Source of the DNA: Pseudomonadota bacterium
Lineage (GTDB): Bacteria; Pseudomonadota; Gammaproteobacteria; Acidiferrobacterales; Acidiferrobacteraceae
Assembly (NCBI GenBank): GCA_021795255.1
Contig: JAJYPQ010000005.1
Location: 1-33,856 of the forward strand
Length of the DNA stretch: 33,856 bases
Direction: 5' to 3'
The notes under the pieces were generated by a model. It made no database searches and had not been told where the DNA came from. It was given only the letters and a program-made list of their open reading frames with translations. Every line of letters starts with the position of its first letter. Positions within the stretch are counted from its first letter, which is position 1. Below are positions 25,771-33,502 of the stretch, piece by piece. Position numbers and translations under genes: made by a program.

Positions 25771-26543
25771 ACATCCTGGTGTTCGATATCGAGACTATCC
25801 CTGATGTAGCCGCCGGACGGCGCCTCTATAAGCTTGATTTGAGCGACGAGGACGTAGCGCAAGTGATGGTCCATCGTAGGCGGGAGGAAAGTGGCCAGGA
25901 TTTTCTGCGCCATTATCTCCATAAGATCGTGGCGATCTCGGTCCTTCTGCGGCGCAATGAGGAATTGAGGGTCTGGTCCTTGGGCGACGAATCCGCCCCC
26001 GAAGCCGAACTCATAACGCGTTTTTTTGAGGGGATCGAGCGGTTTTCGCCAACCCTGGTATCCTGGAACGGGAGCGGCTTTGATCTACCGGTTCTCCATT
26101 ACCGCGCGCTCCTCCATAAGATCAGCTGCGCCCGTTATTGGGAATCTGGCGACAATGATCCAGCCTTTCGCTGGAATAACTATTTGAGCCGCTATCATGC
26201 CCGTCATACCGATGTGATGGAGGTCTTGTCGGGCTATCAGACGCGGGCCCAAGCCCCTTTGGACGACATATCGGCGTTTCTCGGTTTCCCCGGCAAACAG
26301 GGTCATGCTGGCAGTGCGGTGTGGGAACGCTTTAAGCTTGGGGAGCTTGCCGGCATACGCGCCTACTGCGAGACCGATGTCCTCAATACCTATCTCGTCT
26401 TCCTGCGGCTCGAACTCGAGCGCGGGCATCTCACAGCCCTTGAACACGAACGCGAGGAGGGCTTGATTAAGACTGTTCTTCGCGAGTCAAAAGCGGCCCA
26501 TCTCACCGATTTTTTAAGCGCCTGGGAACGAGCCTCGCCATGA
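25767..26543 (+). CDS. Predicted 3'-5' exonuclease, PolB-like (DnaQ fold)
   Basis: A 258-residue protein of the DNA polymerase B exonuclease-like family. Exo I is FDIETIPD (Asp7, Glu9), Exo II lies in WNGSGFDLPVLHYRAL and Exo III in YCETDVLNTYL, where a tyrosine precedes the last aspartate by four residues (DEDDy type). It is a free-standing nuclease without a polymerase domain. Coupled to cysM and rlmD by 4-nt overlaps. The biological substrate is unknown. Confidence 0.85.
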   Translation: MNILVFDIETIPDVAAGRRLYKLDLSDEDVAQVMVHRRREESGQDFLRHYLHKIVAISVLLRRNEELRVWSLGDESAPEAELITRFFEGIERFSPTLVSWNGSGFDLPVLHYRALLHKISCARYWESGDNDPAFRWNNYLSRYHARHTDVMEVLSGYQTRAQAPLDDISAFLGFPGKQGHAGSAVWERFKLGELAGIRAYCETDVLNTYLVFLRLELERGHLTALEHEREEGLIKTVLRESKAAHLTDFLSAWERASP

Positions 26544-27859
26544 GAGAGTCGCGTCCTATCCGCGAAGCGACCTGCGAGATCAGTTCTCTAAACCATGACG
26601 GATCTGGTGTTGGCCATTGCGACGGCAAGGTGGTTTTTGTAGCCGGTGCCCTGCCCGGGGAAGAGGTGCGATTTACCTATGGCACCCGTAAACGCCGCTA
26701 CGATACGGGAGCCGCGCAGGACATTCTTCGGGCCTCCCCCGAGCGGGTCACACCCGAGTGTCCCCATTTCGGCGTTTGTGGGGGCTGTCGCTTGCAACAT
26801 CTCGATGGTAAAGCGCAGTTGCACGCCAAAGAGAGCGTTGTTCGCGAGGCTATGACTCACATCGGCAAAGTCGCGACAGAGAGCTGGGCTGAACCGCTTT
26901 CTGGACCCCCATGGCACTATCGGCGAAAGGCCCGCCTCGGAGTGCGCGTTGTACCTAAAAAGGGCGGCGTTCTGGTTGGCTTTCGGGAGCGCCAGCACTC
27001 CTTTATCGCAGCACTTACGATTTGCCATACACTTGAGAGGCGGCTGGGCGACCGTCTGGTCGAGTTAAAGGATCTGCTCGAAGGGCTATCTTGTCCGACG
27101 CACATTCCCCAGATCGAGTTTGCCGGCGGCGACACCGAGGCGGCCCTCGTTATCCGCCACCTTGTGCCTTTGACCGCTTCCGATTGCGAGCGGCTCACGG
27201 ACTTCGGCCAGACCTGGGGTTTTTCGATGTATAGCCAATCGGGTGGGCCGGATAGCCTTTGCGCCATAAGTCTTGAATCCCCTCCCGCTCTGCGCTACCA
27301 GCTTCCGGCCTTTGATGTCGACCTAACGTTCGGCCCCTTGGATTTTGTGCAGATTAATGCCGAGACCAACCGGGCCATGGTCAGTCAGGCCGTCGAGTGG
27401 TTGGATGTCGGTGCCGATACCCGGGTCGTGGATCTTTTTTGCGGGCTTGGAAATTTCACGCTTCCTCTGGGTCGGCGCTCGCAGTACGTCACTGGTATCG
27501 AGGGCACCCCGGCCCTGATTGAGAGGGCGCGGGCGAACGCTGATGCCAACGGTCTTGCCCATATCACCTGGCACGTGGCCGATCTAGACGGCGCGGCGTT
27601 AGCGGCTTTGCTTCCTGATCCGATCGATGCCGCCTTAGTCGATCCTCCGCGCACCGGGGCGCTCGCTGCCATCAGCTTTCTCGCCGAACGTCGAGTGCCA
27701 CGGCTTGTTTATGTTTCCTGTAATCCGGCGACGCTTGCACGCGATGCCGCAGTCTTGGTCCATGACCACGGCTACCGGTTGGTACGGCTTGGGGTGGTCG
27801 ACATGTTTCCCCACACCCACCACGTCGAGGCCATGGCCTTATTCCTTAAGGATGCCTAA
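26540..27859 (+). CDS. rlmD: 23S rRNA (uracil-1939-C5)-methyltransferase RlmD
   Basis: SAM-dependent rRNA methyltransferase, also called RumA; 439 residues. A TRAM domain lies at about 8-60. The iron-sulfur cluster ligands are Cys74, Cys80 and Cys83 (CPHFGVCGGC) and Cys162 (ICHTLERR). SAM motif I is VVDLFCGLGNFTLPL. The catalytic nucleophile is the Cys of YVSCNPATLARD and the base the Glu of HVEAMALF. It starts within the exonuclease stop (ATGA). Length and cluster match RlmD, not TrmA. Confidence 0.93.
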   Translation: MRESRPIREATCEISSLNHDGSGVGHCDGKVVFVAGALPGEEVRFTYGTRKRRYDTGAAQDILRASPERVTPECPHFGVCGGCRLQHLDGKAQLHAKESVVREAMTHIGKVATESWAEPLSGPPWHYRRKARLGVRVVPKKGGVLVGFRERQHSFIAALTICHTLERRLGDRLVELKDLLEGLSCPTHIPQIEFAGGDTEAALVIRHLVPLTASDCERLTDFGQTWGFSMYSQSGGPDSLCAISLESPPALRYQLPAFDVDLTFGPLDFVQINAETNRAMVSQAVEWLDVGADTRVVDLFCGLGNFTLPLGRRSQYVTGIEGTPALIERARANADANGLAHITWHVADLDGAALAALLPDPIDAALVDPPRTGALAAISFLAERRVPRLVYVSCNPATLARDAAVLVHDHGYRLVRLGVVDMFPHTHHVEAMALFLKDA

Positions 27860-28345
27860 ATGGCTTACGTGGAAGTGGATGTACCATCGCAAACCCTCAG
27901 ACTCCTTGCGCGGGAAGGGGGTAGCGTACTGTGGGAGGCGGCGGTCGCCACCGCCAAAAATGGGGTCGGCGAGCAGTACGGGAGTTATCGAACCCCGCGC
28001 GGCCTGCACGTCGTTCGGGCCAAGATCGGGGCCGGGGCCCCGCCTAACGGGGTTTTTGTCGGGCGGCGATTGACGGGCGAGATATATAGTCCCGCCTTGC
28101 GCCAAGTCTATCCCCAACGGGACTGGATTTTGACCCGGATATTGTGGTTGAGTGGGCTTGAGAAGGGGAAAAACCGATTGGGAACAGTCGACACCATGCG
28201 TCGTTACGTCTATGTTCACGGGGCGCCCGACGACGACGCCATGGGGGTCCCGTCCTCACATGGCTGCATAAAAATGCGCAACGACGACGTCATCCGGCTG
28301 TTTGACATGGTTCAGGTCGGTACGCGGCTTCACATTTTGGCTTGA
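27860..28345 (+). CDS. YkuD-family L,D-transpeptidase-like protein without signal peptide (probable cytoplasmic L,D-carboxypeptidase)
   Basis: A 161-residue stand-alone YkuD domain with the motif VHGAPDDDAMG then SSHGCIKMRN: His120, His134 and nucleophile Cys136. There is no signal peptide, lipobox or membrane segment; the N-terminus MAYVEVDVPSQTLRLL goes straight into the domain. Periplasmic Ldt enzymes crosslink murein, but this one should stay in the cytoplasm. Cytoplasmic YkuD proteins such as ElsL/LdtK of Acinetobacter are L,D-carboxypeptidases that trim murein tetrapeptides during recycling. The immediate neighbour nagZ, also a cytoplasmic recycling enzyme, supports this reading. The ATG directly abuts the rlmD stop. 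Confidence 0.8.
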   Translation: MAYVEVDVPSQTLRLLAREGGSVLWEAAVATAKNGVGEQYGSYRTPRGLHVVRAKIGAGAPPNGVFVGRRLTGEIYSPALRQVYPQRDWILTRILWLSGLEKGKNRLGTVDTMRRYVYVHGAPDDDAMGVPSSHGCIKMRNDDVIRLFDMVQVGTRLHILA

Positions 28346-28354
28346 GGAAAGATC

Positions 28355-29389
28355 ATGTCCCTAGGACCGGTTATGATGGATCTTGCGGGACCCGCCCTAT
28401 CCGGGACCGAACGCAAGTGGCTCAAAAGCCCGCTCGTAGGCGGTGTCATTCTCTTCGCCCGCAACTACGAAAGTCCCGAACAACTCGGTGCCCTCACCTC
28501 CGAGATACACGCCCTGAGAGAACCACCGCTCATTATTGCCGTGGATCACGAGGGCGGACGGGTGCAACGCTTTCGCTTCGGATTTACATCGCTGCCGCCG
28601 TGCGGCCACATAGGGGGCCTCTACGCGCAAGACCGCTCAGAGGCCCGTCTTCTGGCACGTTCGGCGGGGCTTGTCATGGCCGCCGAGCTTTTGGTGCTGG
28701 GGGTAGATATCAGTTTTGCCCCCGTTCTTGACATCGGGCGAGGCCTTTGCGAGGTCATAGGCGATCGCGCCTTCCATGATAACCCCTTGATCGTTGCGGA
28801 ATTGGCCCGTCAATATATCTCGGGCATGACCCAAGCGGGCATGGCTGCGACCGGCAAACATTTTCCAGGGCATGGGGGGGTCGTAGGCGACTCCCATAAG
28901 GAACTTCCCACCGACGACCGCGATCTGGCGGCGATCGACGCTGTCGATTTAGTGCCCTTTGCGCGGCTTGCGCCCACAGTGCTGGCAGGCATTATGCCAG
29001 CGCACGTCCTCTACCCGCAGGTTGACCCTGAGCCGGCCGGGTTCTCACGGTTCTGGCTGAACGAGGTCTTACGAAAGAGATTGCGCTTTAGCGGCGTCAT
29101 ATTCAGCGATGACCTCAGCATGGTCGGGGCGCACGGCGCGGGAAGTCTCGGGGATCGGGCGCGTAAGGCCTTGGCCGCCGGTTGCGATATGGTGCTGGCC
29201 TGCAACGACCCAGACGGCCTAGATGGCCTCCTGCATGCCCTGACGGGCTACCAAAATCCGGCCTCTCAGTCGCGCCTCACTAGGCTGCACGGTCGTCCCG
29301 GCTGGACGAGCCCGTTGTTGATGGAGGACATTGAATACCGAGAGGCCTGCCGACGGCTCACGCGCTTTGCCCAAGAGGGGACCTTGTAA
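28355..29389 (+). CDS. nagZ: Beta-N-acetylhexosaminidase NagZ
   Basis: Family 3 glycosidase of the cytoplasm that removes GlcNAc from anhydro-muropeptides during murein recycling. The 344 residues contain IAVDHEGGRVQRF, the KHFPGHG motif (about 168-174), the flexible-loop GDSH with the general acid His, and the nucleophile Asp in FSDDLSM. No signal peptide. GAGGAA precedes ATG 28355. The product can feed AmpR-type beta-lactamase induction in other species; no ampG, ampD or ampR is in the window. Confidence 0.94.
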   Translation: MSLGPVMMDLAGPALSGTERKWLKSPLVGGVILFARNYESPEQLGALTSEIHALREPPLIIAVDHEGGRVQRFRFGFTSLPPCGHIGGLYAQDRSEARLLARSAGLVMAAELLVLGVDISFAPVLDIGRGLCEVIGDRAFHDNPLIVAELARQYISGMTQAGMAATGKHFPGHGGVVGDSHKELPTDDRDLAAIDAVDLVPFARLAPTVLAGIMPAHVLYPQVDPEPAGFSRFWLNEVLRKRLRFSGVIFSDDLSMVGAHGAGSLGDRARKALAAGCDMVLACNDPDGLDGLLHALTGYQNPASQSRLTRLHGRPGWTSPLLMEDIEYREACRRLTRFAQEGTL

Positions 29390-29444
29390 GGGCGGGTTCC
29401 GGGATGGATGCTACGGGGAAAGCGGCGGCAAAGCCTAGGAGATC

Positions 29445-30077
29445 ATGGTGACGGCGGAGACATTAAAGCAGTGCCGTAAGTGTCCGCGGCTCGCGGCCTT
29501 TCGGGATGAAACCAAGCGCCGTTATCCGGGCTATCATTGCCTTCCGGTCCCAGCACTCGGAGCCGATGAGGCCAAGGTCGTGATCGTCGGCTTAGCCCCG
29601 GGGCTTCACGGCGCCAACGCCACGGGTCGACCCTTTACTGGCGATTTCGCTGGTCTTTTGCTCTACCGCACCCTGCACCGTCTGAATCTTTCTAATCAGG
29701 CAGAGTCAAGCGCCTTGGGGGATGGTCTTACGCTCAAGGGCTGTCGCATTACCAATGCTGTCAAATGCGTCCCGCCAGCCAACAAGCCGACCGCCGCCGA
29801 GATTGCGACCTGCGCCCCTTATCTCAAGGCCGAGCTTGCCTGTCAGCCTTCGGGCGGGGTTATCATCGCCTTGGGGCGTATTGCTCACGACGCGGTTCTC
29901 CGGGCCCTGTCCACGCCGCTTGCCCACCATCGATTTGGGCATGGGGCCCGCCATGAAATCGGGGATCGGATTATGTGGGATTCTTATCATTGCAGTCGTT
30001 ACAACACCCAGACCAAGCGGCTGACCGAGGCCTCTTTTGTCACGGTCTTTGAGGCGGCCCTGCGCGAGATCCTATGA
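29445..30077 (+). CDS. Uracil-DNA glycosylase, family 5 (UDGb) type
   Basis: A 210-residue base-excision glycosylase. An iron-sulfur cluster is held by Cys10, Cys13, Cys108 and Cys123 (CRKC, KCVP, ATC). Motif A is GLAPGLHGANATGRPFTGD, with Ala at the place where other families have a catalytic Asp or Asn. The C-terminal motif SYHCSRYNTQTKRLT is typical of family 5, which acts on uracil, hypoxanthine and related lesions. TAGGAG precedes ATG 29445. Overlaps uvrC by ATGA, forming a DNA-repair pair. Confidence 0.87.
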   Translation: MVTAETLKQCRKCPRLAAFRDETKRRYPGYHCLPVPALGADEAKVVIVGLAPGLHGANATGRPFTGDFAGLLLYRTLHRLNLSNQAESSALGDGLTLKGCRITNAVKCVPPANKPTAAEIATCAPYLKAELACQPSGGVIIALGRIAHDAVLRALSTPLAHHRFGHGARHEIGDRIMWDSYHCSRYNTQTKRLTEASFVTVFEAALREIL

Positions 30078-31873
30078 CCGACCTCAAGGCTTTGGTGCGC
30101 GGTCTTGGTGACTGCCCAGGCGTCTACCGGATGCTAGACGAGTCCGGAACGGTGCTCTATGTCGGTAAAGCCTTAAGCCTGCGAAAGCGGGTCGGGAGCT
30201 ACCTGCGCCCGCAGAAGAGCCCCCGCATCGCTTCACTCATGGGGGCCGTGCAGCACATCGAGGTGACCGTCACCCATACGGAGACCGAGGCGCTGCTCCT
30301 TGAAAATAACCTCATAAAATCCTTAAGACCTCGCTATAACGTCCTGTTACGAGACGATAAAAGTTATCCTCTCATCTTTTTAGGCGGGGGCGGGCCTTTC
30401 CCGCGGCTCGGATTTCACCGCGGCGCACGGCGGACTCCGGGCCGCTATTTCGGGCCTTATCCCAGCGCTTCGGCGGTGCGCGAAACACTGAACCTCCTGC
30501 AACGCATCTTTCCGATCCGACAATGCGAGGATTCCGTCTTTCGTAACCGCACGCGCCCCTGCCTCCAGTACCAGATCAAGCGTTGCTCAGGGCCTTGTGT
30601 CGGCCTGATCGACGCCGAGGGCTATGCCCGGGATGTCGAACACGCCACTTGGTTTCTCGAGGGCCGCAACCGCACCTTACTTTCTGAGCTCAAAGTGCAC
30701 ATGGCCGAAGCGGCTGCGCGCCTGGACTATGAGAAGGCCGCGCGCCTGCGCGACCAAATCACGCTACTCGCGGCCGTACAGGAACGGCAATATGTGGATG
30801 GCGACAAGGGTGATGCCGATGTCATCGATATCGCCTTTGATGGTTCGAGCGTGTGTGTTGCGGTCATGTTCGTGCGCGGTGGCCGTCATCTCGGCAGCAA
30901 AACCTTATTCCCCAAGGTCCCAGAGGCGATATCGGCAGAAGAGATGCTGGCGGCCTTTATTCCCCAGTATTATCTGGGCCAGTCACCGCCACAGCGCCTC
31001 TATGTCGGCGTAGCCGTCAAAGGACGCGAACTCCTGGCCGCAGCACTCGCGAGCGACAGTGGGCACGCCGTGGAGATTCGCACACCGGCGCGCGGAACCG
31101 CTCGCCATTGGGTGGCACTGGCCAAAACCAACGCCGAAGATGCCTTACGACGCCATCTCGCGGAACGGGCACATTACGCCGCCCGCTTTAGCGCTATGCA
31201 GCGGGCTTTAGGCCTCACGGGCGCCGAGCGTATCGAGTGCTTTGACATCAGTCATACCCAAGGGGAGTTACCTGTGGCCTCCTGTGTGGTCTTTGGCCCA
31301 CAGGGTCCTATCAAGAGCGATTATCGTCGTTTTCATATCGAGGGGGTAACGGCCGGTGATGATTACGCCGCCATCGCGCAAGCCGTCAGGAGGCGTTACA
31401 GTAAGGCCAAGCTCCCGGATCTCGTCTTGATCGACGGCGGTATGGGGCAGGTCGCCAAGGCTTATGAAACTCTCCTGACCATCGCACCGGAGGCTAAAGT
31501 GTTAGGTATTGCAAAAGGTCCTGATCGTCGTTTTGGTGACGAAGAGTTTTACTGGCCGCTCGGTGCCCCACCCTTTACCCTGGAGGCCGAGCCTTTGGCT
31601 TTAGTCCTTTTGGCATCGATTCGCGATGAGGCGCACCGATTCGCCATTACCGCCCACCGGGCAAGGCGCGGTAAGGCGCGCCTTACGTCCGAGCTCGACG
31701 CCATTCCAGGAATTGGGCCCAAGCGCCGACAGACCCTGGTGAAGGCGCTCGGGGGGGCGCGTTTTGTCGCCCAAGCGGAGCTTGCCGATCTCGAACGAAT
31801 CCCCGGTATCAGTCCGGTGCTCGCGCGTCGAATTTATGACATCTTCCACGCCGAGGGCAGCGTGTGCCCCTAA
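30074..31873 (+). CDS. uvrC: Excinuclease ABC subunit C
   Basis: Makes both incisions in nucleotide excision repair together with UvrB and UvrA; 599 residues. The N-terminal GIY-YIG nuclease starts PGVYRMLD and continues LYVGKA (about 15-35). The UVR motif that binds UvrB follows near 203-235. The RNase H-like nuclease has ECFDISHTQGE, and two helix-hairpin-helix motifs (AIPGIGPKRR, RIPGISPVLARRI) end the protein. Its 3' end overlaps pgsA by 10 nt, a conserved association. Confidence 0.95.
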   Translation: MTDLKALVRGLGDCPGVYRMLDESGTVLYVGKALSLRKRVGSYLRPQKSPRIASLMGAVQHIEVTVTHTETEALLLENNLIKSLRPRYNVLLRDDKSYPLIFLGGGGPFPRLGFHRGARRTPGRYFGPYPSASAVRETLNLLQRIFPIRQCEDSVFRNRTRPCLQYQIKRCSGPCVGLIDAEGYARDVEHATWFLEGRNRTLLSELKVHMAEAAARLDYEKAARLRDQITLLAAVQERQYVDGDKGDADVIDIAFDGSSVCVAVMFVRGGRHLGSKTLFPKVPEAISAEEMLAAFIPQYYLGQSPPQRLYVGVAVKGRELLAAALASDSGHAVEIRTPARGTARHWVALAKTNAEDALRRHLAERAHYAARFSAMQRALGLTGAERIECFDISHTQGELPVASCVVFGPQGPIKSDYRRFHIEGVTAGDDYAAIAQAVRRRYSKAKLPDLVLIDGGMGQVAKAYETLLTIAPEAKVLGIAKGPDRRFGDEEFYWPLGAPPFTLEAEPLALVLLASIRDEAHRFAITAHRARRGKARLTSELDAIPGIGPKRRQTLVKALGGARFVAQAELADLERIPGISPVLARRIYDIFHAEGSVCP

Positions 31874-32457
31874 ATACGCCCAATATCCTGACCCTCTTGC
31901 GGATTGCCTTAATCCCGGTCTTCGTACTCGTCTACTTCTTGCCCGTGAGCTGGGCCAATGCGGGCAGTGCCGGGTTCTTTTTGCTGGCCGCGGTCACGGA
32001 CTGGCTCGATGGATATCTCGCGCGCAAACTGAACCAGTCCTCGGCCTTCGGGGCATTTCTGGATCCGGTCGCCGATAAGCTCATGGTGGCGGCAGCCTTG
32101 ATCCTGATCGTCGCCAATTCGAGTTTGCGGCCGTCCCTTTTAAGTGGTCCGCTCTTTTCGGTCGTGGTCTTGATCATCATTGGGCGCGAGATCGCGGTTT
32201 CGGCCTTGCGGGAGTGGATGGCCGAGCTTGGGAAGCGCAAGAGTATCGCGGTCTCCTACATTGGGAAATTCAAGACCGGGGCGCAGATGGTAGCGATCCT
32301 GCTTTTACTCTACGCGCACCCCATAGCTGGGCTTCCGGCGTCCCGGATAGGGGAGATCCTGCTCTATGTGGCCGCCCTCCTGACGCTCTGGTCCATGGGC
32401 ATTTATCTCAAAGCGGCGTGGCCGGAACTGATAAAGGCTGACCAGGACCGGTCCTAA
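31864..32457 (+). CDS. pgsA: CDP-diacylglycerol--glycerol-3-phosphate 3-phosphatidyltransferase
   Basis: Inner-membrane enzyme that makes phosphatidylglycerophosphate, the first step to phosphatidylglycerol and cardiolipin. It has 197 residues and about five to six membrane helices. The CDP-alcohol motif D-G-x2-A-R-x8-G-x3-D-x3-D is complete (Asp49, Gly50, Ala53, Arg54, Gly63, Asp67, Asp71). The GTG start overlaps uvrC. The tRNA genes that follow pgsA in E. coli are absent; the conserved block ends here and accessory DNA begins. Confidence 0.95.
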   Translation: MPLNTPNILTLLRIALIPVFVLVYFLPVSWANAGSAGFFLLAAVTDWLDGYLARKLNQSSAFGAFLDPVADKLMVAAALILIVANSSLRPSLLSGPLFSVVVLIIIGREIAVSALREWMAELGKRKSIAVSYIGKFKTGAQMVAILLLLYAHPIAGLPASRIGEILLYVAALLTLWSMGIYLKAAWPELIKADQDRS

Positions 32458-32482
32458 GTTCGATTCCAAGCAAGAGCGCGAG

Positions 32483-32617
32483 GCGCGCGACGGTAGTGAA
32501 GCTGCCGGCGCCGAGGATCTGGCGCACGGCCTGGACGGTGACGGTCTAACCGTGATCGCGTAAGTCGAACGCGGCGGCAAAGACCTGTTCGGGTGTGATA
32601 CTACTGGGGCGAGACAT
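32483..32617 (-). pseudogene. KfrA-like N-terminal DNA-binding domain fragment with in-frame stop
   Basis: Read on the minus strand from ATG 32617, with an excellent AGGAGA ribosome-binding site, the first 23 codons give MSRPSSITPEQVFAAAFDLR and so on. A TAG stop at 32548-32546 follows, and the same frame continues TVTVQAVRQILGAGSFTTVAR. Together these look like the N-terminal helix-turn-helix region of KfrA, a plasmid-borne DNA-binding protein with a long coiled coil. The coiled coil is missing and the homology stops near 32483, beside pgsA. It is a decayed relic, probably of plasmid or integrated-element origin. Family call from pattern only. Confidence 0.6.
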
Positions 32618-32629
32618 AAGATCTCCTTC

Positions 32630-32643
32630 GGATAGGGCTATCC
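32630..32643. promoter_or_regulatory. 14-base palindrome upstream of the KfrA-like fragment
   Basis: GGATAG-GG-CTATCC reads as a near-perfect palindrome and lies 12 bases upstream of the KfrA-like start codon, next to its ribosome-binding site. KfrA-type proteins repress their own promoters, so an operator relic is possible. A second inverted repeat (CCCGCACG 32643-32650 and CGTGCGGG 32677-32684) is nearby. Confidence 0.3.
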
Positions 32644-32794
32644 CCGCACGTCCTGACCACCGATAGGGTGTGCGGCCGTGCGGGAATCTCTTCATGCTGT
32701 CATGCTATTTCGTAATGTTAGGTTTGCGACAAGCCGGCCTGGCCATCCAGTACGGCGCGCAAAATCACGGTGTTGCGGTTCTCGAAAAGCGGTC

Positions 32795-32823
32795 TTGAAA
32801 TGCTATTCTCGATCCCTTACCAT
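32795..32823 (+). promoter_or_regulatory. Probable mntA-hepT promoter
   Basis: A -35 TTGAAA (32795-32800), a 17-bp spacer and a -10 TACCAT (32818-32823) would start transcription near 32830, giving a leader of about 23 nt. This is the best promoter match before the toxin-antitoxin pair. Confidence 0.5.
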
Positions 32824-32828
32824 TTCAA
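32795..32828. repeat. Perfect 8-bp inverted repeat overlapping the mntA promoter (operator candidate)
   Basis: TTGAAATG (32795-32802) and CATTTCAA (32821-32828) are exact inverted repeats separated by 18 bp, spanning both promoter hexamers. The arm centres are 26 bp apart. Binding by a dimer, such as the MntA-HepT complex, would block RNA polymerase; the regulator is not identified. Confidence 0.55.
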
Positions 32829-32852
32829 TGAGTTTCGATAAGAAGGATGCTC

Positions 32853-33143
32853 ATGCGACCGTCCGTTGTGCTCGACATGAAGCGAAGTGCAGTGCGCGAA
32901 GCGGTGAACCGCTTTCGCACAGCGAACCTGCGCGTCTTCGGTTCGGTACTGCATGGCACCGACCGGGACGGCAGCGACCTAGACCTACTGGTCGATGCAC
33001 TGCCTGGTGCCACGTTATTGGACTTAGGCGGTCTGCAAGACGATCTGGAATCGCTGCTCGGCGTTCATGTCGATTTGCTGACACCAAGCGACCTGCCACC
33101 AAAGCTTCGAGCACAGGTGCTTGCGGAGGCGCAACCGGTATGA
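32853..33143 (+). CDS. mntA: MntA-type antitoxin, minimal nucleotidyltransferase
   Basis: Antitoxin of the MNT/HEPN (type VII) system. It has 96 residues and the exact GSX10DXD signature: Gly30-Ser31, ten residues, then Asp42-x-Asp44 in SDLDLLVD. Characterised MntA proteins neutralise HepT by transferring AMP groups to its active-site tyrosine. ATG 32853 with AAGGA about seven bases upstream is the likely start; an ATG two codons earlier (32847) is possible. It overlaps hepT by 4 nt, giving coupled translation with the antitoxin first. Confidence 0.9.
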   Translation: MRPSVVLDMKRSAVREAVNRFRTANLRVFGSVLHGTDRDGSDLDLLVDALPGATLLDLGGLQDDLESLLGVHVDLLTPSDLPPKLRAQVLAEAQPV

Positions 33144-33502
33144 ACGGGAACCGTCTGCCTGATTACATCGATCACATCCAGCAGGCCGCAGTGGATGTGT
33201 GCAGCTTCGTGGATGGCCTGGACAAAAACGAGTTCCTTGAGGACAAACGCACCCAGCAGGCCGTCATTATGAGCCTTATCATCATCGGCGAGGCCGCCAC
33301 GAAGGTGATGGAGGGTTATGCCGTGTTCACCGAGGCACACCCCGAGGTGCCATGGCGTAACATGCGCGGCATGCGCAATCGCATGGCCCACGGCTATTTC
33401 GACATCGACCTCGATGTGGTGTGGGAGACGGCACAAGAATGGCTGCCGGAGTTGCTGAAGCAACTGCGTGCCGTGCGTCAGGACGCCAGCGACGAAGACT
33501 GA
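33140..33502 (+). CDS. hepT: HepT-type HEPN toxin ribonuclease
   Basis: Toxin partner of mntA; 120 mostly helical residues. The HEPN catalytic motif RX4HXY is complete: Arg79-NRMA-His84-Gly85-Tyr86 in MRNRMAHGYFD. Characterised HepT RNases remove bases from tRNA 3' ends and are switched off when the tyrosine (Tyr86 here) is AMPylated. IIIGEAATKV (about 47-56) is a further family hallmark. A longer ORF in this frame from 32678 covers mntA in the wrong frame and is not the protein. The pair looks intact. Confidence 0.9.
   Translation: MNGNRLPDYIDHIQQAAVDVCSFVDGLDKNEFLEDKRTQQAVIMSLIIIGEAATKVMEGYAVFTEAHPEVPWRNMRGMRNRMAHGYFDIDLDVVWETAQEWLPELLKQLRAVRQDASDED

Noticed and set aside
32458..32475. GTTCGATTCC resembling a tRNA T-loop just after pgsA, where E. 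coli has tRNA genes
   Set aside because: The flanking bases do not form a T-stem and no acceptor, D or anticodon arms fit; it is explained by the KfrA-like reading frame.
32678..33139. Extended hepT ORF covering mntA
   Set aside because: The upstream part is out of frame with mntA and unrelated to HEPN; the coupled ATGA at 33140 is the normal start.
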